Shown here: in pieces, positions 1 to 8,164 of the stretch | Layout of the letters: the number at the start of each line of letters is the position of its first letter | Position numbering within the stretch: position 1 is the first letter of the stretch | Source: Sporomusaceae bacterium FL31 | GTDB taxonomy: Bacteria; Bacillota; Negativicutes; DSM-1736; Dendrosporobacteraceae | DNA length: 64,000 nucleotides | Assembly (NCBI GenBank): GCA_003990955.1 | Contig: BIFV01000010.1 | Location: forward strand, 186,001 to 250,000 | Direction: 5' to 3' | Program-made: the position numbers and the translations under genes | Notes under the pieces: generated by a model | Told to the model about the DNA's origin: nothing | What the model saw: the letters and a program-made list of their open reading frames with translations, nothing else | Databases searched by the model: none

Positions 1-10
1 GGGCCATACA

Positions 11-86
11 TGGTGATCCACGATGGACTCGAACCATCGACACCCTGATTAAAAGTCAGGTGCTCTACCAACTGAGCTAGTGGATC
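11..86 (-). tRNA. tRNA-Lys (anticodon TTT)
   Basis: Read on the minus strand this is a complete 76-nt cloverleaf. The 7-bp acceptor stem is GATCCAC paired with GTGGATC, followed by discriminator A and an encoded CCA. The anticodon stem CCTGA/TCAGG closes a CTTTTAA loop with anticodon TTT. The T-arm carries GGTTCGAGTCC. The TTT anticodon reads both lysine codons. Confidence 0.96.
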
Positions 87-173
87 GCGTTCTCACAAGA
101 TATGATTATAGATGATTCCGGTAGGCTTGTCAACGTATTTTATTACCAAATTGATAAGCGTCCCGTTATTATG

Positions 174-1106
174 TTATCTCAACCACCAAAAGATCAAGGG
201 ATAGATCAGCAGCAAATAGGCTGTTGTGGTAAAAACAAATGCAGCCATCACGAGGTGGAGATTAAGGTTATGAAGGCGCACCGCAATAACCGCATTGATG
301 GCTGTCGGTGCAAATGACAGAATAAGCAGCGTATTAAACATTATGCCGTCATCAACAAGCATATAGGCAAGTCCATAAATACCGAGAGGTGTGAGTACAA
401 ACTTAACCCACATGATTTGAACCGCCCATCGCCAATATTGATTAATTTCAGTAAAATCCAGCGAGTGTCCGACAGGAATCAAAGTCAGCCAGGCACTTAG
501 GTGGATAAGTACCTCTACATACTCTGCGCACAAAACAGGACGTGACACCTGAGCAGCGTTCAACAATACACCTGCCAGCATGCCAACAACGGCCAGCTGG
601 TTAGGATGAAATAAAATATTTAGCCACTGGATCTTTCTTTGCTCTTCACTTAAACAAGAGTAGTATTGCGCTAAAGGAAAACAAAATAAAAATAAAATAG
701 CATTTTGTAACAGCACAGTAAGCTGAACATAAGCAAAGCCAACTTCACCATGCAACAGATAAACCGATATTCCACCCAACGTAAGCAAGTTTGACAACAT
801 TCCGCTGAGGATGAAGCTGCCTCTGTCAGCCGCACTGCAGCCCTGACGGCGAATAAACAAATAGGTAAACCCTCCTGGTATGATGTGAAGCATCACTCCA
901 AAGAGCGGCAGCCAGAATAAGTCCCAGCTGCAGCGAAGCTGCCAGAATGTAAAAAGATTAAGCAGCGGCAGTAAGAGAACAAAACAAGCTGCAATCATTT
1001 TATCAAAGACTTCGCGGGACAGTCTGGTACGACGAAGAGAATATCCGACAATGAGCGGTAACATGAGATCCCCAATAAAATAGCCGGCTTTTAGCGTAAT
1101 ATCCAT
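174..1106 (-). CDS. AEC-family (auxin efflux carrier / malate permease type) transporter
   Basis: A 310-residue, very hydrophobic protein with about eight to ten predicted membrane segments. It opens with a helix followed by a short Arg-rich loop (YSLRRTRLS), as in AEC permeases, and has glycine/proline-broken helices around residues 160-180 and 265-285. AEC members move organic anions or act as efflux carriers; the substrate here cannot be read from sequence. It begins 8 nt after the sensor-domain gene and is the last gene of the run headed by acoA, so a carboxylate linked to acetoin metabolism is a reasonable guess but only inference. No strong Shine-Dalgarno is visible, suggesting translational coupling. 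Confidence 0.72.
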   Translation of the reverse strand: MDITLKAGYFIGDLMLPLIVGYSLRRTRLSREVFDKMIAACFVLLLPLLNLFTFWQLRCSWDLFWLPLFGVMLHIIPGGFTYLFIRRQGCSAADRGSFILSGMLSNLLTLGGISVYLLHGEVGFAYVQLTVLLQNAILFLFCFPLAQYYSCLSEEQRKIQWLNILFHPNQLAVVGMLAGVLLNAAQVSRPVLCAEYVEVLIHLSAWLTLIPVGHSLDFTEINQYWRWAVQIMWVKFVLTPLGIYGLAYMLVDDGIMFNTLLILSFAPTAINAVIAVRLHNLNLHLVMAAFVFTTTAYLLLIYPLIFWWLR

Positions 1107-1114
1107 AAGATGGC

Positions 1115-1606
1115 TTACCCGCTAACCGGTTTTACGCTTTCCGGTTTAGACCGAGCCAGCAGCTTGCTCAATATTGCAATTTCGTTTGTCTGAGCAGCGA
1201 CTTCATCCACCGTACCGGCAATAATAGCCATGCTTTTTTCTAACACTGTTGAGATTCGCTTAATTTCTTCCTGCAGCTCAATCGACTGGATAACCACAAC
1301 GGCACCAGCGACTTGTCCGGTGCTATCATAAACAGGATTGGCGATAGCAATAAAAGGAATCCCGTGCAACGTCGCCGGCATCCGTCTAATAATTCGCACG
1401 TTTTCACTAATGGCCGCATAAGCGGCCATTTCCGGTCGCAGCGGCAAGCCGGCTTGAATCTTGAGATTTAGTTCTTTAGCAGGCTTATAATATAGGACTT
1501 CTTCCAAATTAGTAATGCAGATCCCGCTGTCTTCTAATATCATTTCGTTAAAGAAAGGTGCAATAGCCAGTAAATGGCTAAGCATCCCTGTCACTTCATT
1601 CTGCAC
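1115..1606 (-). CDS. Small soluble sensor-domain protein resembling a chemoreceptor input domain
   Basis: 163 residues with no membrane segment. The middle (about 20-110) resembles the PAS/Cache-like ligand domain of methyl-accepting proteins: a segment LHGIPFIAIANPVYDSTG followed by a beta-strand AGAVVVIQSI. A C-terminal helix (about 112-150, EEIKRISTVLEKSMAIIAG...AAQTNEIAILSK) looks like the start of a chemoreceptor signalling helix, but the methyl-accepting core is absent. Start is GTG behind a G-rich Shine-Dalgarno. It sits between lipA and the AEC permease in the aco run. It could be a stand-alone ligand sensor or a trimmed chemoreceptor; function unassigned. Confidence 0.55.
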   Translation of the reverse strand: MQNEVTGMLSHLLAIAPFFNEMILEDSGICITNLEEVLYYKPAKELNLKIQAGLPLRPEMAAYAAISENVRIIRRMPATLHGIPFIAIANPVYDSTGQVAGAVVVIQSIELQEEIKRISTVLEKSMAIIAGTVDEVAAQTNEIAILSKLLARSKPESVKPVSG

Positions 1607-1608
1607 CG

Positions 1609-2490
1609 TTATGCCCCCCCGGTATGATGATGATAGGCTGTAAGAAATTCGGCTGCATGATAAGAACTACGTACCAATGGCCCAGAAGCTACTTGCTTAA
1701 AGCCTAATTGGCGAGCAATCTGCTCATACTCTGCGAACTTATCTGGATGCACATATTCGGCAACTGCAATATGATGTTTAGACGGCTGTAAATATTGGCC
1801 AATGGTCAGCATGCTTACCCCAGCTGCCCGTAAATCTGCTAACACTTCAATGACTTCTTTCCCGGTTTCCCCCAATCCAACCATAAGACCGCTTTTCACT
1901 GCTAAATCGCCGCGCTGCCCCGCCTGTTTGAGCACATTCAGTGAACGCAGGTAATCGGCACCTGGCCTTACTGCCGGATAAATCCTGGGCACCGTTTCAA
2001 TGTTGTGATTAAAGACATCCGGCTTTTCCTGTAAAACCCTCATAACAGCAGCCAAATTCCCCTGAAAATCCGGAATCAGCACTTCAACCGTAAGATGAGC
2101 ATTTGCCGCTCTTACGGCTTGAATGCAGGCCGCAAACTGGCGAGCACCGCCATCTGTCAAATCATCACGAGTAACCGAAGTAATCACCACGTGCTGCAAA
2201 CACAACTGTTGCGCAGCCATAGCTACTCTGTAAGGTTCTGTCGGATCAACCGCAGCAGGAACTCCGCTTTGCACAGCACAAAACCAACAATCCCGGCTGC
2301 ATACCTTCCCTAATATTAAAAATGTCGCTGTTCCCGCCTGATAGCAGTGCCCGATATTCGGGCAGGCCGCACTCAGGCAAACAGTCTGAAGATTGCTTTG
2401 TTGGATGACCTGACTGACGCTTCCCCCCATCCAATCACCAGCTAAACGGACCGTCAACCATTCGGGACGCACTAATTTTTGTTCCTGCAT
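1609..2490 (-). CDS. lipA: Lipoyl synthase (radical SAM)
   Basis: Inserts two sulfurs into protein-bound octanoyl groups to make the lipoyl cofactor. The 293-residue protein has both diagnostic cysteine sets: CLSAACPNIGHC (Cys38, 43, 49), which binds the auxiliary 4Fe-4S cluster, and CSRDCWFC (Cys64, 68, 71), the radical-SAM CxxxCxxC site. I chose ATG at 2490 because AGGTG at 2497-2501 lies 6 nt before it; GTG 2499 and ATG 2496 are in frame but sit on or in that ribosome site. The start overlaps the 3' end of lipB by 56 nt, implying coupled translation. Inside an acetoin-dehydrogenase operon, its likely job is lipoylating the adjacent E2. Confidence 0.95.
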   Translation of the reverse strand: MQEQKLVRPEWLTVRLAGDWMGGSVSQVIQQSNLQTVCLSAACPNIGHCYQAGTATFLILGKVCSRDCWFCAVQSGVPAAVDPTEPYRVAMAAQQLCLQHVVITSVTRDDLTDGGARQFAACIQAVRAANAHLTVEVLIPDFQGNLAAVMRVLQEKPDVFNHNIETVPRIYPAVRPGADYLRSLNVLKQAGQRGDLAVKSGLMVGLGETGKEVIEVLADLRAAGVSMLTIGQYLQPSKHHIAVAEYVHPDKFAEYEQIARQLGFKQVASGPLVRSSYHAAEFLTAYHHHTGGA

Positions 2491-3163
2491 GCTCATCACC
2501 TGCCATTAGAGTGTCTGTCTTGATTACACTACAGCCAAATACTGCATTGAATTCTGCTAAAATAACGGGCAGTATTTCAGCTATTGTAAGGTTAATCCCA
2601 TGTTCTGCTAAACTGGTTACACCAAAGTTCTGAATTCCACAGGGGATGATCGAATTAAAGAATCCAAGATCATTATAAATGTTCAATGCAAATCCATGAG
2701 TGCTAATCCATTGTTTTACGGCAATCCCGATGGCTGCCACTTTACGCTGGTTTAGCCACACGCCTGTATAACGAGCTTTTCGACCGGCACATAACCGATA
2801 GCGGCCAAGGACACGAATGATCACTTCCTCCAATTGTGCTACAAACCAGTGGACATCCCTTTGCCAGCTGGCCAGGTTCATCACCGGATACACGATTAGC
2901 TGCCCTGGATTATGACAGGTCACATCCCCGCCGCGTTTGCATTGTACAATTTCAACTCCCGCCTCAGCCAAAAGTGACCGCTCCTGCACAATGTTGGTAT
3001 CATGGCCTCCGGTACCGATCGTAATCACCGGATAATGCTCCATGAAAAGCAGCATCCCATCCCATAGCCCTTGTTCGACAACTCTGCGCAACTGCTCTTG
3101 CAGCACCAAACCGGACTGATAATCAATCAATCCAGCCTCAACAACTAAACAACGGGGCGGCAT
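2435..3163 (-). CDS. lipB: Octanoyl-[acyl carrier protein] transferase
   Basis: Moves octanoyl from acyl carrier protein to the target lysine of lipoyl domains, the step before LipA. 242 residues. Family signatures: RGGDVTCHNPGQ (77-88), the catalytic lysine in RKVAAIGIAVK (Lys141) and the acyl-thioester cysteine in IIPCGI (Cys175). The usual TYHGPGQ reads TCHNPGQ here, which changes non-catalytic positions, so activity is expected. The start codon shares one base with the acoL stop (TAATG). It could also serve other lipoyl proteins such as glycine-cleavage H. Confidence 0.94.
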   Translation of the reverse strand: MPPRCLVVEAGLIDYQSGLVLQEQLRRVVEQGLWDGMLLFMEHYPVITIGTGGHDTNIVQERSLLAEAGVEIVQCKRGGDVTCHNPGQLIVYPVMNLASWQRDVHWFVAQLEEVIIRVLGRYRLCAGRKARYTGVWLNQRKVAAIGIAVKQWISTHGFALNIYNDLGFFNSIIPCGIQNFGVTSLAEHGINLTIAEILPVILAEFNAVFGCSVIKTDTLMAGDEHAGTKISASRMVDGPFSW

Positions 3164-4569
3164 TAATGATCCTTAGGCGGCCAATGCACTGCCTGATCGT
3201 AAACTGCTAAGGCGGCTTCGGCAACTGCTTCGCTAATCGTTGGATGGGCATGAATAGTGGTAATAAGCTCTTCAACAGTTGCTTCCAGGCGGATGGCTAA
3301 AGCGGCCTCAGCAATTATGTCAGTCGCGCGCGGTCCAAGAATCTGAACTCCCAGAATTTCGCCATATTGCACTCCGGCAATAATTTTGATCAACCCTTTC
3401 CCACTGTTTTCAATCAGGGCCTTGCCATTTCCGCTTAGCGGGAATTTCCCGACTTTTACGGCTCTGCCTGACTGTTTAGCCTGCTCTTCAGTCAGGCCGA
3501 CAGTGGCGAACTCAGGAGTGGTATAGATGCACGCTGGAATAATATGACTAAAATATCCAGGCTTGTGCCCCATGAAATGCTCTACCGCCGCAACTCCCTG
3601 TGCGCTCGCAGCATGCGCTAGCAATGTTTTGCCATTACAATCACCAATTGCATAAATGCCGGCAGTATTTGTTTGAAATTGCTCATTGACCACAATACCG
3701 CTGTGGTTAACCGCGATCCCAGCTGCCTCGATTCCAAGCCTTGCGATTGACGGCTTTCGCCCCACCGCCACCAAAATATACTCTGCAGTCATTGATAGCA
3801 CTTTTCCGCCCGCTTCCACTTCAGCCGTTAATCCAAGCGTACTGGCAGCAATCTGTCTAATTTTTGCACGGGTGTGAAACACAACCCCTTCACGGGTTAA
3901 CTCTTGCTGCAGCATGGCGGCCATTTCTTGATCCACGCCAGGCAGCACCTGATCCTGCATTTCGACTACAGTTACGGCAGTCCCCAGCGCCCCATACATG
4001 GCAGCAAACTCCAGACCAATGACTCCACCGCCGACGATGAGCAGTGACCGGGGAATATTGCTGAGCTCTAACGCCTGGGTGCTGTCAATCACTCCAGGCA
4101 GCCCTGCTCCGGAAATAGAAACAGCAGCCGGCTCTGATCCCACTGCCAATACGATTCCATCGGCAGCTACCACTTGTTTCTCCTGATTGCTCACGATCTC
4201 AAGTGTTTTATCATTCAGCAAGCTGGCCGTTCCTTGAAATACCTTGACACCGTTCGCTTTCAGCAAACCGGCTACCCCGGCAACCAAGCCACTGACAATG
4301 CTTTTTTTTCGCTGCAGCACGGACGGCCAGTCGATTCTGATATTATCAGCCAATATACCGCTCCTGGCACCACTTTTTAATGCCTGAAATAATTCGGCAC
4401 TATGCAAAATGACCTTAGTAGGAATACAGCCTCGATTGAGGCAAGTACCACCTACCTTGTCTTTTTCCACTAAGCTCACATCAGCTCCCAGTTGAGCCGC
4501 GCGGACAGCGGCAACATAGCCGCCCGGTCCGCCGCCGACAATAACAAGCCGCTTCTTCACCATGCTCAT
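3163..4569 (-). CDS. acoL: Dihydrolipoyl dehydrogenase (E3 of the acetoin dehydrogenase complex)
   Basis: Reoxidises the dihydrolipoyl arm of E2 with NAD+ via FAD. 468 residues. The FAD site GGGPGG lies at 12-17, the redox disulfide GGTCLNRGCIPTK at 40-52 (Cys43/Cys48), the NAD-binding GGGVIGLEFA near 180, a second FAD motif YAIGDCNGK near 305, and the catalytic His-Pro in HAHPTISEA near 442. It has no N-terminal lipoyl domain, unlike some AcoL proteins. It follows the E2 gene with a 12-nt gap, as expected for a dedicated complex subunit; it could also serve other 2-oxoacid complexes. Confidence 0.93.
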   Translation of the reverse strand: MSMVKKRLVIVGGGPGGYVAAVRAAQLGADVSLVEKDKVGGTCLNRGCIPTKVILHSAELFQALKSGARSGILADNIRIDWPSVLQRKKSIVSGLVAGVAGLLKANGVKVFQGTASLLNDKTLEIVSNQEKQVVAADGIVLAVGSEPAAVSISGAGLPGVIDSTQALELSNIPRSLLIVGGGVIGLEFAAMYGALGTAVTVVEMQDQVLPGVDQEMAAMLQQELTREGVVFHTRAKIRQIAASTLGLTAEVEAGGKVLSMTAEYILVAVGRKPSIARLGIEAAGIAVNHSGIVVNEQFQTNTAGIYAIGDCNGKTLLAHAASAQGVAAVEHFMGHKPGYFSHIIPACIYTTPEFATVGLTEEQAKQSGRAVKVGKFPLSGNGKALIENSGKGLIKIIAGVQYGEILGVQILGPRATDIIAEAALAIRLEATVEELITTIHAHPTISEAVAEAALAVYDQAVHWPPKDH

Positions 4570-4581
4570 CTCCTTTATTGG

Positions 4582-5868
4582 CTAGCTTAACAACAATAGC
4601 GGATGTTCCAGCAGTTCCCGTACACGGGATAAAAATTTTGCTGCAACAGCTCCATCAATAAGACGATGGTCAAACGACAAGCAAAGGTTCATCATGGGCC
4701 GGATGAGCAGCTCGCCATTAAGTGCCACCGGTGTATCCTGAATTCTACACACCCCTAAAATGGCCGCTTCCGGAGGATTAATGACCGGTGTAAACCAATC
4801 AACACCATACATCCCCAAATTGGTGATAGTAAAAACACTACCGCTAATTTCATCTGGCTGAAGTTTCCCTGCTTTAGCTCGAGTGCTTAAATCAAGAATA
4901 TTGTTACGGATTTCAGCAAGCCCAAGCTGCGCAGCATTGCGAATAACAGGGACAATTAATCCATCCTCGAGGGCAACAGCAATACCAATATGCAAACCTG
5001 CCGGGACCAAAATTTCCTTATCAATCAGTGTGGCAGTCATAATGACGTGCTCCTGCAATGCTGCAGCCGTACACTTAACAACAATGTCGGTATATGAAAT
5101 TTTTCCACTGTCTGCTTGATTCAGCTGCTGCCGCAGCTGGCCCGCAGCTGTCATATCCACCGCCATTGTCAAGGTTACATGCGGTGCTGTACGCCAGCTT
5201 AGACTCATCCGCTCGGCAATGGCTTTACGCATGCCGCTAAGAGAAGTTTTCGACTGAAATTCCGGCTGCTGCATGGCTATGACCTGCAAAACATCGGCAC
5301 TCATAATGCGCCCCTGCTTCTTTACTGCACCGAGATCAACATCATGCTGATTGGCTAATTTTAGTGCTAACGGGCTGACCGGCGGTTTTGCCTGAAGATG
5401 TTCTAAATAAGCTTTAACATCCCGCTCGACAATACGCCCTTCTGGCCCAGTCGCAGTCACTAGCGCTAGCTTAATCTGATGATCACGAGCCATTTTTTTC
5501 GCAGCTGGAGATGCTTTTAGCCAGCCCGAATCACTAACAGTTCCCAAGTCCTGCTTAGATGCCAGGCCAACGGAAGACTGATGCTCTTCCATGACCTTTG
5601 GTGCATGGCTTTCAATGCTGATCACTTCATCCGGACTGCCGATAACAGCAAGAACACTAGTTACAGGTACGCTGCTGCCCTCAGCACAGGCTATTGCCAG
5701 TAAAGTCCCATCACCGGGGGCTTCAATCTGTCCCCCGATCTTATCGGTCGTGATTTCTACCAGTACTTCACCTTTGGCAACCGGCTCACCGATAGCTTTT
5801 AGCCATTTTACAACCGTTCCCTCGGTCATGGTTAAGCCGAGCTGCGGCATGATAATATTCATAGCCAC
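4582..5868 (-). CDS. acoC: Dihydrolipoamide acetyltransferase E2 of the acetoin dehydrogenase complex, with two E3/E1-binding domains
   Basis: The core of the complex: it carries the lipoyl swinging arm and transfers acetyl to CoA. One lipoyl domain occupies 1-80 with the modified lysine in TTDKIGG (Lys43). Two peripheral-subunit-binding-like segments follow, at about 119-156 (SPAAKKMARDH...GRIVERDV) and 163-198 (SPLALKLANQH...GRIMSADV). The catalytic domain runs from about 205 and ends with DHRLIDGA (His401, Asp405). GTG at 5868 was chosen because AGGAGGT (5877-5883) is 8 nt upstream; ATG 5862 is the alternative. A 2-oxoacid E2 is the alternative identity, but the neighbours favour acetoin. 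Confidence 0.88.
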   Translation of the reverse strand: MAMNIIMPQLGLTMTEGTVVKWLKAIGEPVAKGEVLVEITTDKIGGQIEAPGDGTLLAIACAEGSSVPVTSVLAVIGSPDEVISIESHAPKVMEEHQSSVGLASKQDLGTVSDSGWLKASPAAKKMARDHQIKLALVTATGPEGRIVERDVKAYLEHLQAKPPVSPLALKLANQHDVDLGAVKKQGRIMSADVLQVIAMQQPEFQSKTSLSGMRKAIAERMSLSWRTAPHVTLTMAVDMTAAGQLRQQLNQADSGKISYTDIVVKCTAAALQEHVIMTATLIDKEILVPAGLHIGIAVALEDGLIVPVIRNAAQLGLAEIRNNILDLSTRAKAGKLQPDEISGSVFTITNLGMYGVDWFTPVINPPEAAILGVCRIQDTPVALNGELLIRPMMNLCLSFDHRLIDGAVAAKFLSRVRELLEHPLLLLS

Positions 5869-5967
5869 AATGCATAACCTCCTTGTAAATTCCTTGGTAC
5901 CAGCCAAGGAATGCGCCGATTAGTCTTTAATTTCTTCTTGCTGCCTTTTCTTTAACTTGCTGAATAT

Positions 5968-6010
5968 ACTAAAGCTGCCGTTATGTAAGCGCTAATACGA
6001 CAGCTTTAGT
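5968..6010 (-). terminator. Hairpin between the MFS and E2 genes (weak terminator or processing site)
   Basis: Inverted repeat ACTAAAGCTG / CAGCTTTAGT (10-bp outer arms, 5968-5977 and 6001-6010) with a loop that can pair further. The minus-strand tail TATATTCAGC is poor in U, so full termination is doubtful. It may set the ratio of upstream to downstream aco genes. Confidence 0.4.
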
Positions 6011-6043
6011 TATTCAACAAGGAGGATGGGTGCAGCTTGCTCT

Positions 6044-7342
6044 TTATAGCGGTTTGTTTGCCTGACTTGTCGGCAGATTCTTACGCAAAGTCAATATGAG
6101 CAATCCGGCTACCATGAGGGAAAAGGCTAGATAAAGATAGGCCCATTGGAAAGAGCCGGTTAGATCTTTGATAAAGCCAGTTAGATAAGGCCCTACCCAG
6201 CCCCCCGTATTACCCACCGAGTTAATAAGCCCTACTGCTCCTGCTGCAGCTGGTCCGGATAAGAAAGAAGTCGGATACGTCCACCATACCCCCATGCCAA
6301 CATAAACACCAATGGCACTAATGCACACCAGCACAAGACTAATAAATGGATCGCTCACAAATGGCCCTAATCCCATTCCGACTGCGCCGATAAACATAGG
6401 AATCGCCACATGCCAACGTTTTTCACCTGTACGCGAGGATGAATTACCTACCAGAATAAAGGCTATTAAGGTAATGGTCATTGGGATAACAATAATCCAG
6501 CCAATCGCTGCGTTAGACCAGCCGGACACGGCTTTCAATACCGTTGGCATCCAGAAATTAAAGCCCCAGAAGCCAGTAATCCACATAAAGTAAATCAAAC
6601 ACAGCTTCAACACTTCTTTGTCATGGAAAGCTTGCCAAACAGTATATTTCTTCGCAGAATTTTTTGCGGCAATTTCCTGTTCATATTGTTCGGTAAGCAT
6701 TTGTTTTTCCTCTTGTGTCAGCCATTTTGCATCTTTGGGCCAGTCAGACAGCCAATAGAGTAGAATAATACCAAAAAGAACTGCCGGAATAGCTTCGACA
6801 AAGAACAATACCTGCCAGCCCTTAAGCCCAAACAGCGGTACCCCCAGCAGCCAGCCTGCCAATGGTGACCCAATAATGGCCGCAACTAATAAAGAAGTCA
6901 GCATAATGGATATCGCTTGAGGCCTCTCGGTCGAGTTAAACCAGCGTGGCATGATGACGGCATAAACAACCGGATAGAAACTAGCTTCGGCTGCTCCTAA
7001 CAAAAAACGATAGATATAAAATTCTAATTCTGTGGTCATAAAGGCCATTAGACCGCACACAATCCCCCAGCTAATCATGATCCGGGCAACCCATACCCTT
7101 GGGCTCCACTTTTCGGCAATCAGAGCCCCGGGGACTTCAAAAAGGATATACCCAAGAAAGAAGATCCCTGCCCCCATGCCAAAAACCTGAGCAGTAAACC
7201 CCATATCTTTGTTCATGGTCAGTGCAGCATACGCTACATTGACCCGATCCAAAAAAGCAATGACAGACGCCAGGAACAAAGGAACCACGATGTGAAGATA
7301 TTTCCGGTATTTAAGACTTCTCACAACGGTCGAATCGCTCAT
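6044..7342 (-). CDS. MFS transporter, anion:cation symporter (ACS) type
   Basis: 432 residues with a 12-helix MFS pattern. The first helix pair ends FLDRVNVAYAALTM, the ACS-family pattern (sugar acids, tartrate, phthalate, glycerate carriers), and GAAEASFYPVVYAVIMPRWF near 115-135 is the helix-4/5 signature. A long charged central loop (about 200-245) separates the halves. It lies between the SDR and E2 genes in the aco operon, so uptake of the operon's substrate (acetoin, butanediol or a related compound) is inferred from context; the family itself usually carries organic anions. Good Shine-Dalgarno (GGAGGGACAAT) before ATG. Confidence 0.82.
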   Translation of the reverse strand: MSDSTVVRSLKYRKYLHIVVPLFLASVIAFLDRVNVAYAALTMNKDMGFTAQVFGMGAGIFFLGYILFEVPGALIAEKWSPRVWVARIMISWGIVCGLMAFMTTELEFYIYRFLLGAAEASFYPVVYAVIMPRWFNSTERPQAISIMLTSLLVAAIIGSPLAGWLLGVPLFGLKGWQVLFFVEAIPAVLFGIILLYWLSDWPKDAKWLTQEEKQMLTEQYEQEIAAKNSAKKYTVWQAFHDKEVLKLCLIYFMWITGFWGFNFWMPTVLKAVSGWSNAAIGWIIVIPMTITLIAFILVGNSSSRTGEKRWHVAIPMFIGAVGMGLGPFVSDPFISLVLVCISAIGVYVGMGVWWTYPTSFLSGPAAAGAVGLINSVGNTGGWVGPYLTGFIKDLTGSFQWAYLYLAFSLMVAGLLILTLRKNLPTSQANKPL

Positions 7343-7401
7343 TATTGTCCCTCCTTTATTTGACTGCTCTGAATGATTGCACGCTGATCAACTTTTCATC
7401 A

Positions 7402-8148
7402 TTAATCCATCATCAGCCCCCCATCGACATCCATGATTTCACCAACAATAAACGCTGCTTTGTCTGATACCAGAAAACATGCAGCGGCCGCGACTTCTTC
7501 CGCACGGGCTGCCCGTTTAAGCGGAATTTGCCCAATAATGGCCTGACGTTTTTCGTCCGGCAACCCAGAAGTCATGTCAGTATCAGTCAAGGCCGGCGAC
7601 AAAGCATTAACAGTAATCCCATAAGGAGCTGCTTCGCGTGCAATGCTCTTGGTAAAAGCAATGACAGCTCCCTTTGAAGCCGCATAGCAGGAATTACCCA
7701 GTAAACCGCCACCTCGCTTCCCTGCTACTGAAGCAATATTTAAAATTCTCCCGCTGCGCTGAGCCATCATAACTGGCAGTACGGCGCGACAGCAAAGAAA
7801 CACACCCGTTGCATTAATTCGCATCACTTTTTCCCAAGCATTTGTTGTAATATCGGTTACCTGGCCGGTCTGAACAATGCCAGCGTTATTGATTAAAACA
7901 TCAATCCGTCCATAGACCTTCATGGTTTGGGCAATCAGCTGCTCTACCTCCTGCTCACTGCTCACATCAGCAGCAATCGCAATGGCCTCCTGCCCACAAT
8001 CAAGAATTTGATTGGCAGCAGCTTTGCCCTTATCTTCATCAATATCACTAATGACCACACGCATTCCTTCAGCAATCAGACTGCGGACAATAGCCAGGCC
8101 AATTCCTTGGGCACCACCAGTCACGATTGCAACCTTGTTGCCTGTCAT
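7402..8148 (-). CDS. Short-chain dehydrogenase/reductase (possible acetoin/2,3-butanediol dehydrogenase)
   Basis: A classical SDR of 248 residues. Cofactor motif TGGAQGIG (10-17), NNAG (87-90), and catalytic Ser140, Tyr155 and Lys159 (YAASK). An acidic Asp35 at the end of the second beta strand suggests NAD(H) over NADP(H). ATG 8148 is set by GGAGGTG 6 nt upstream. It lies between acoB and the MFS gene, so interconversion of 2,3-butanediol or diacetyl with acetoin is the best contextual guess. Sequence alone cannot separate that from a FabG-like or sugar dehydrogenase. Confidence 0.82.
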   Translation of the reverse strand: MTGNKVAIVTGGAQGIGLAIVRSLIAEGMRVVISDIDEDKGKAAANQILDCGQEAIAIAADVSSEQEVEQLIAQTMKVYGRIDVLINNAGIVQTGQVTDITTNAWEKVMRINATGVFLCCRAVLPVMMAQRSGRILNIASVAGKRGGGLLGNSCYAASKGAVIAFTKSIAREAAPYGITVNALSPALTDTDMTSGLPDEKRQAIIGQIPLKRAARAEEVAAAACFLVSDKAAFIVGEIMDVDGGLMMD

Positions 8149-8164
8149 ACTTTCACCTCCCACG

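Noticed and set aside
5983..5997. CcpA cre-like sequence (ATGTAAGCGCTAATA) between the MFS and acoC genes
   Set aside because: The left half fits but the right half has mismatches, and it lies in the loop of a hairpin inside the operon, not at a promoter.
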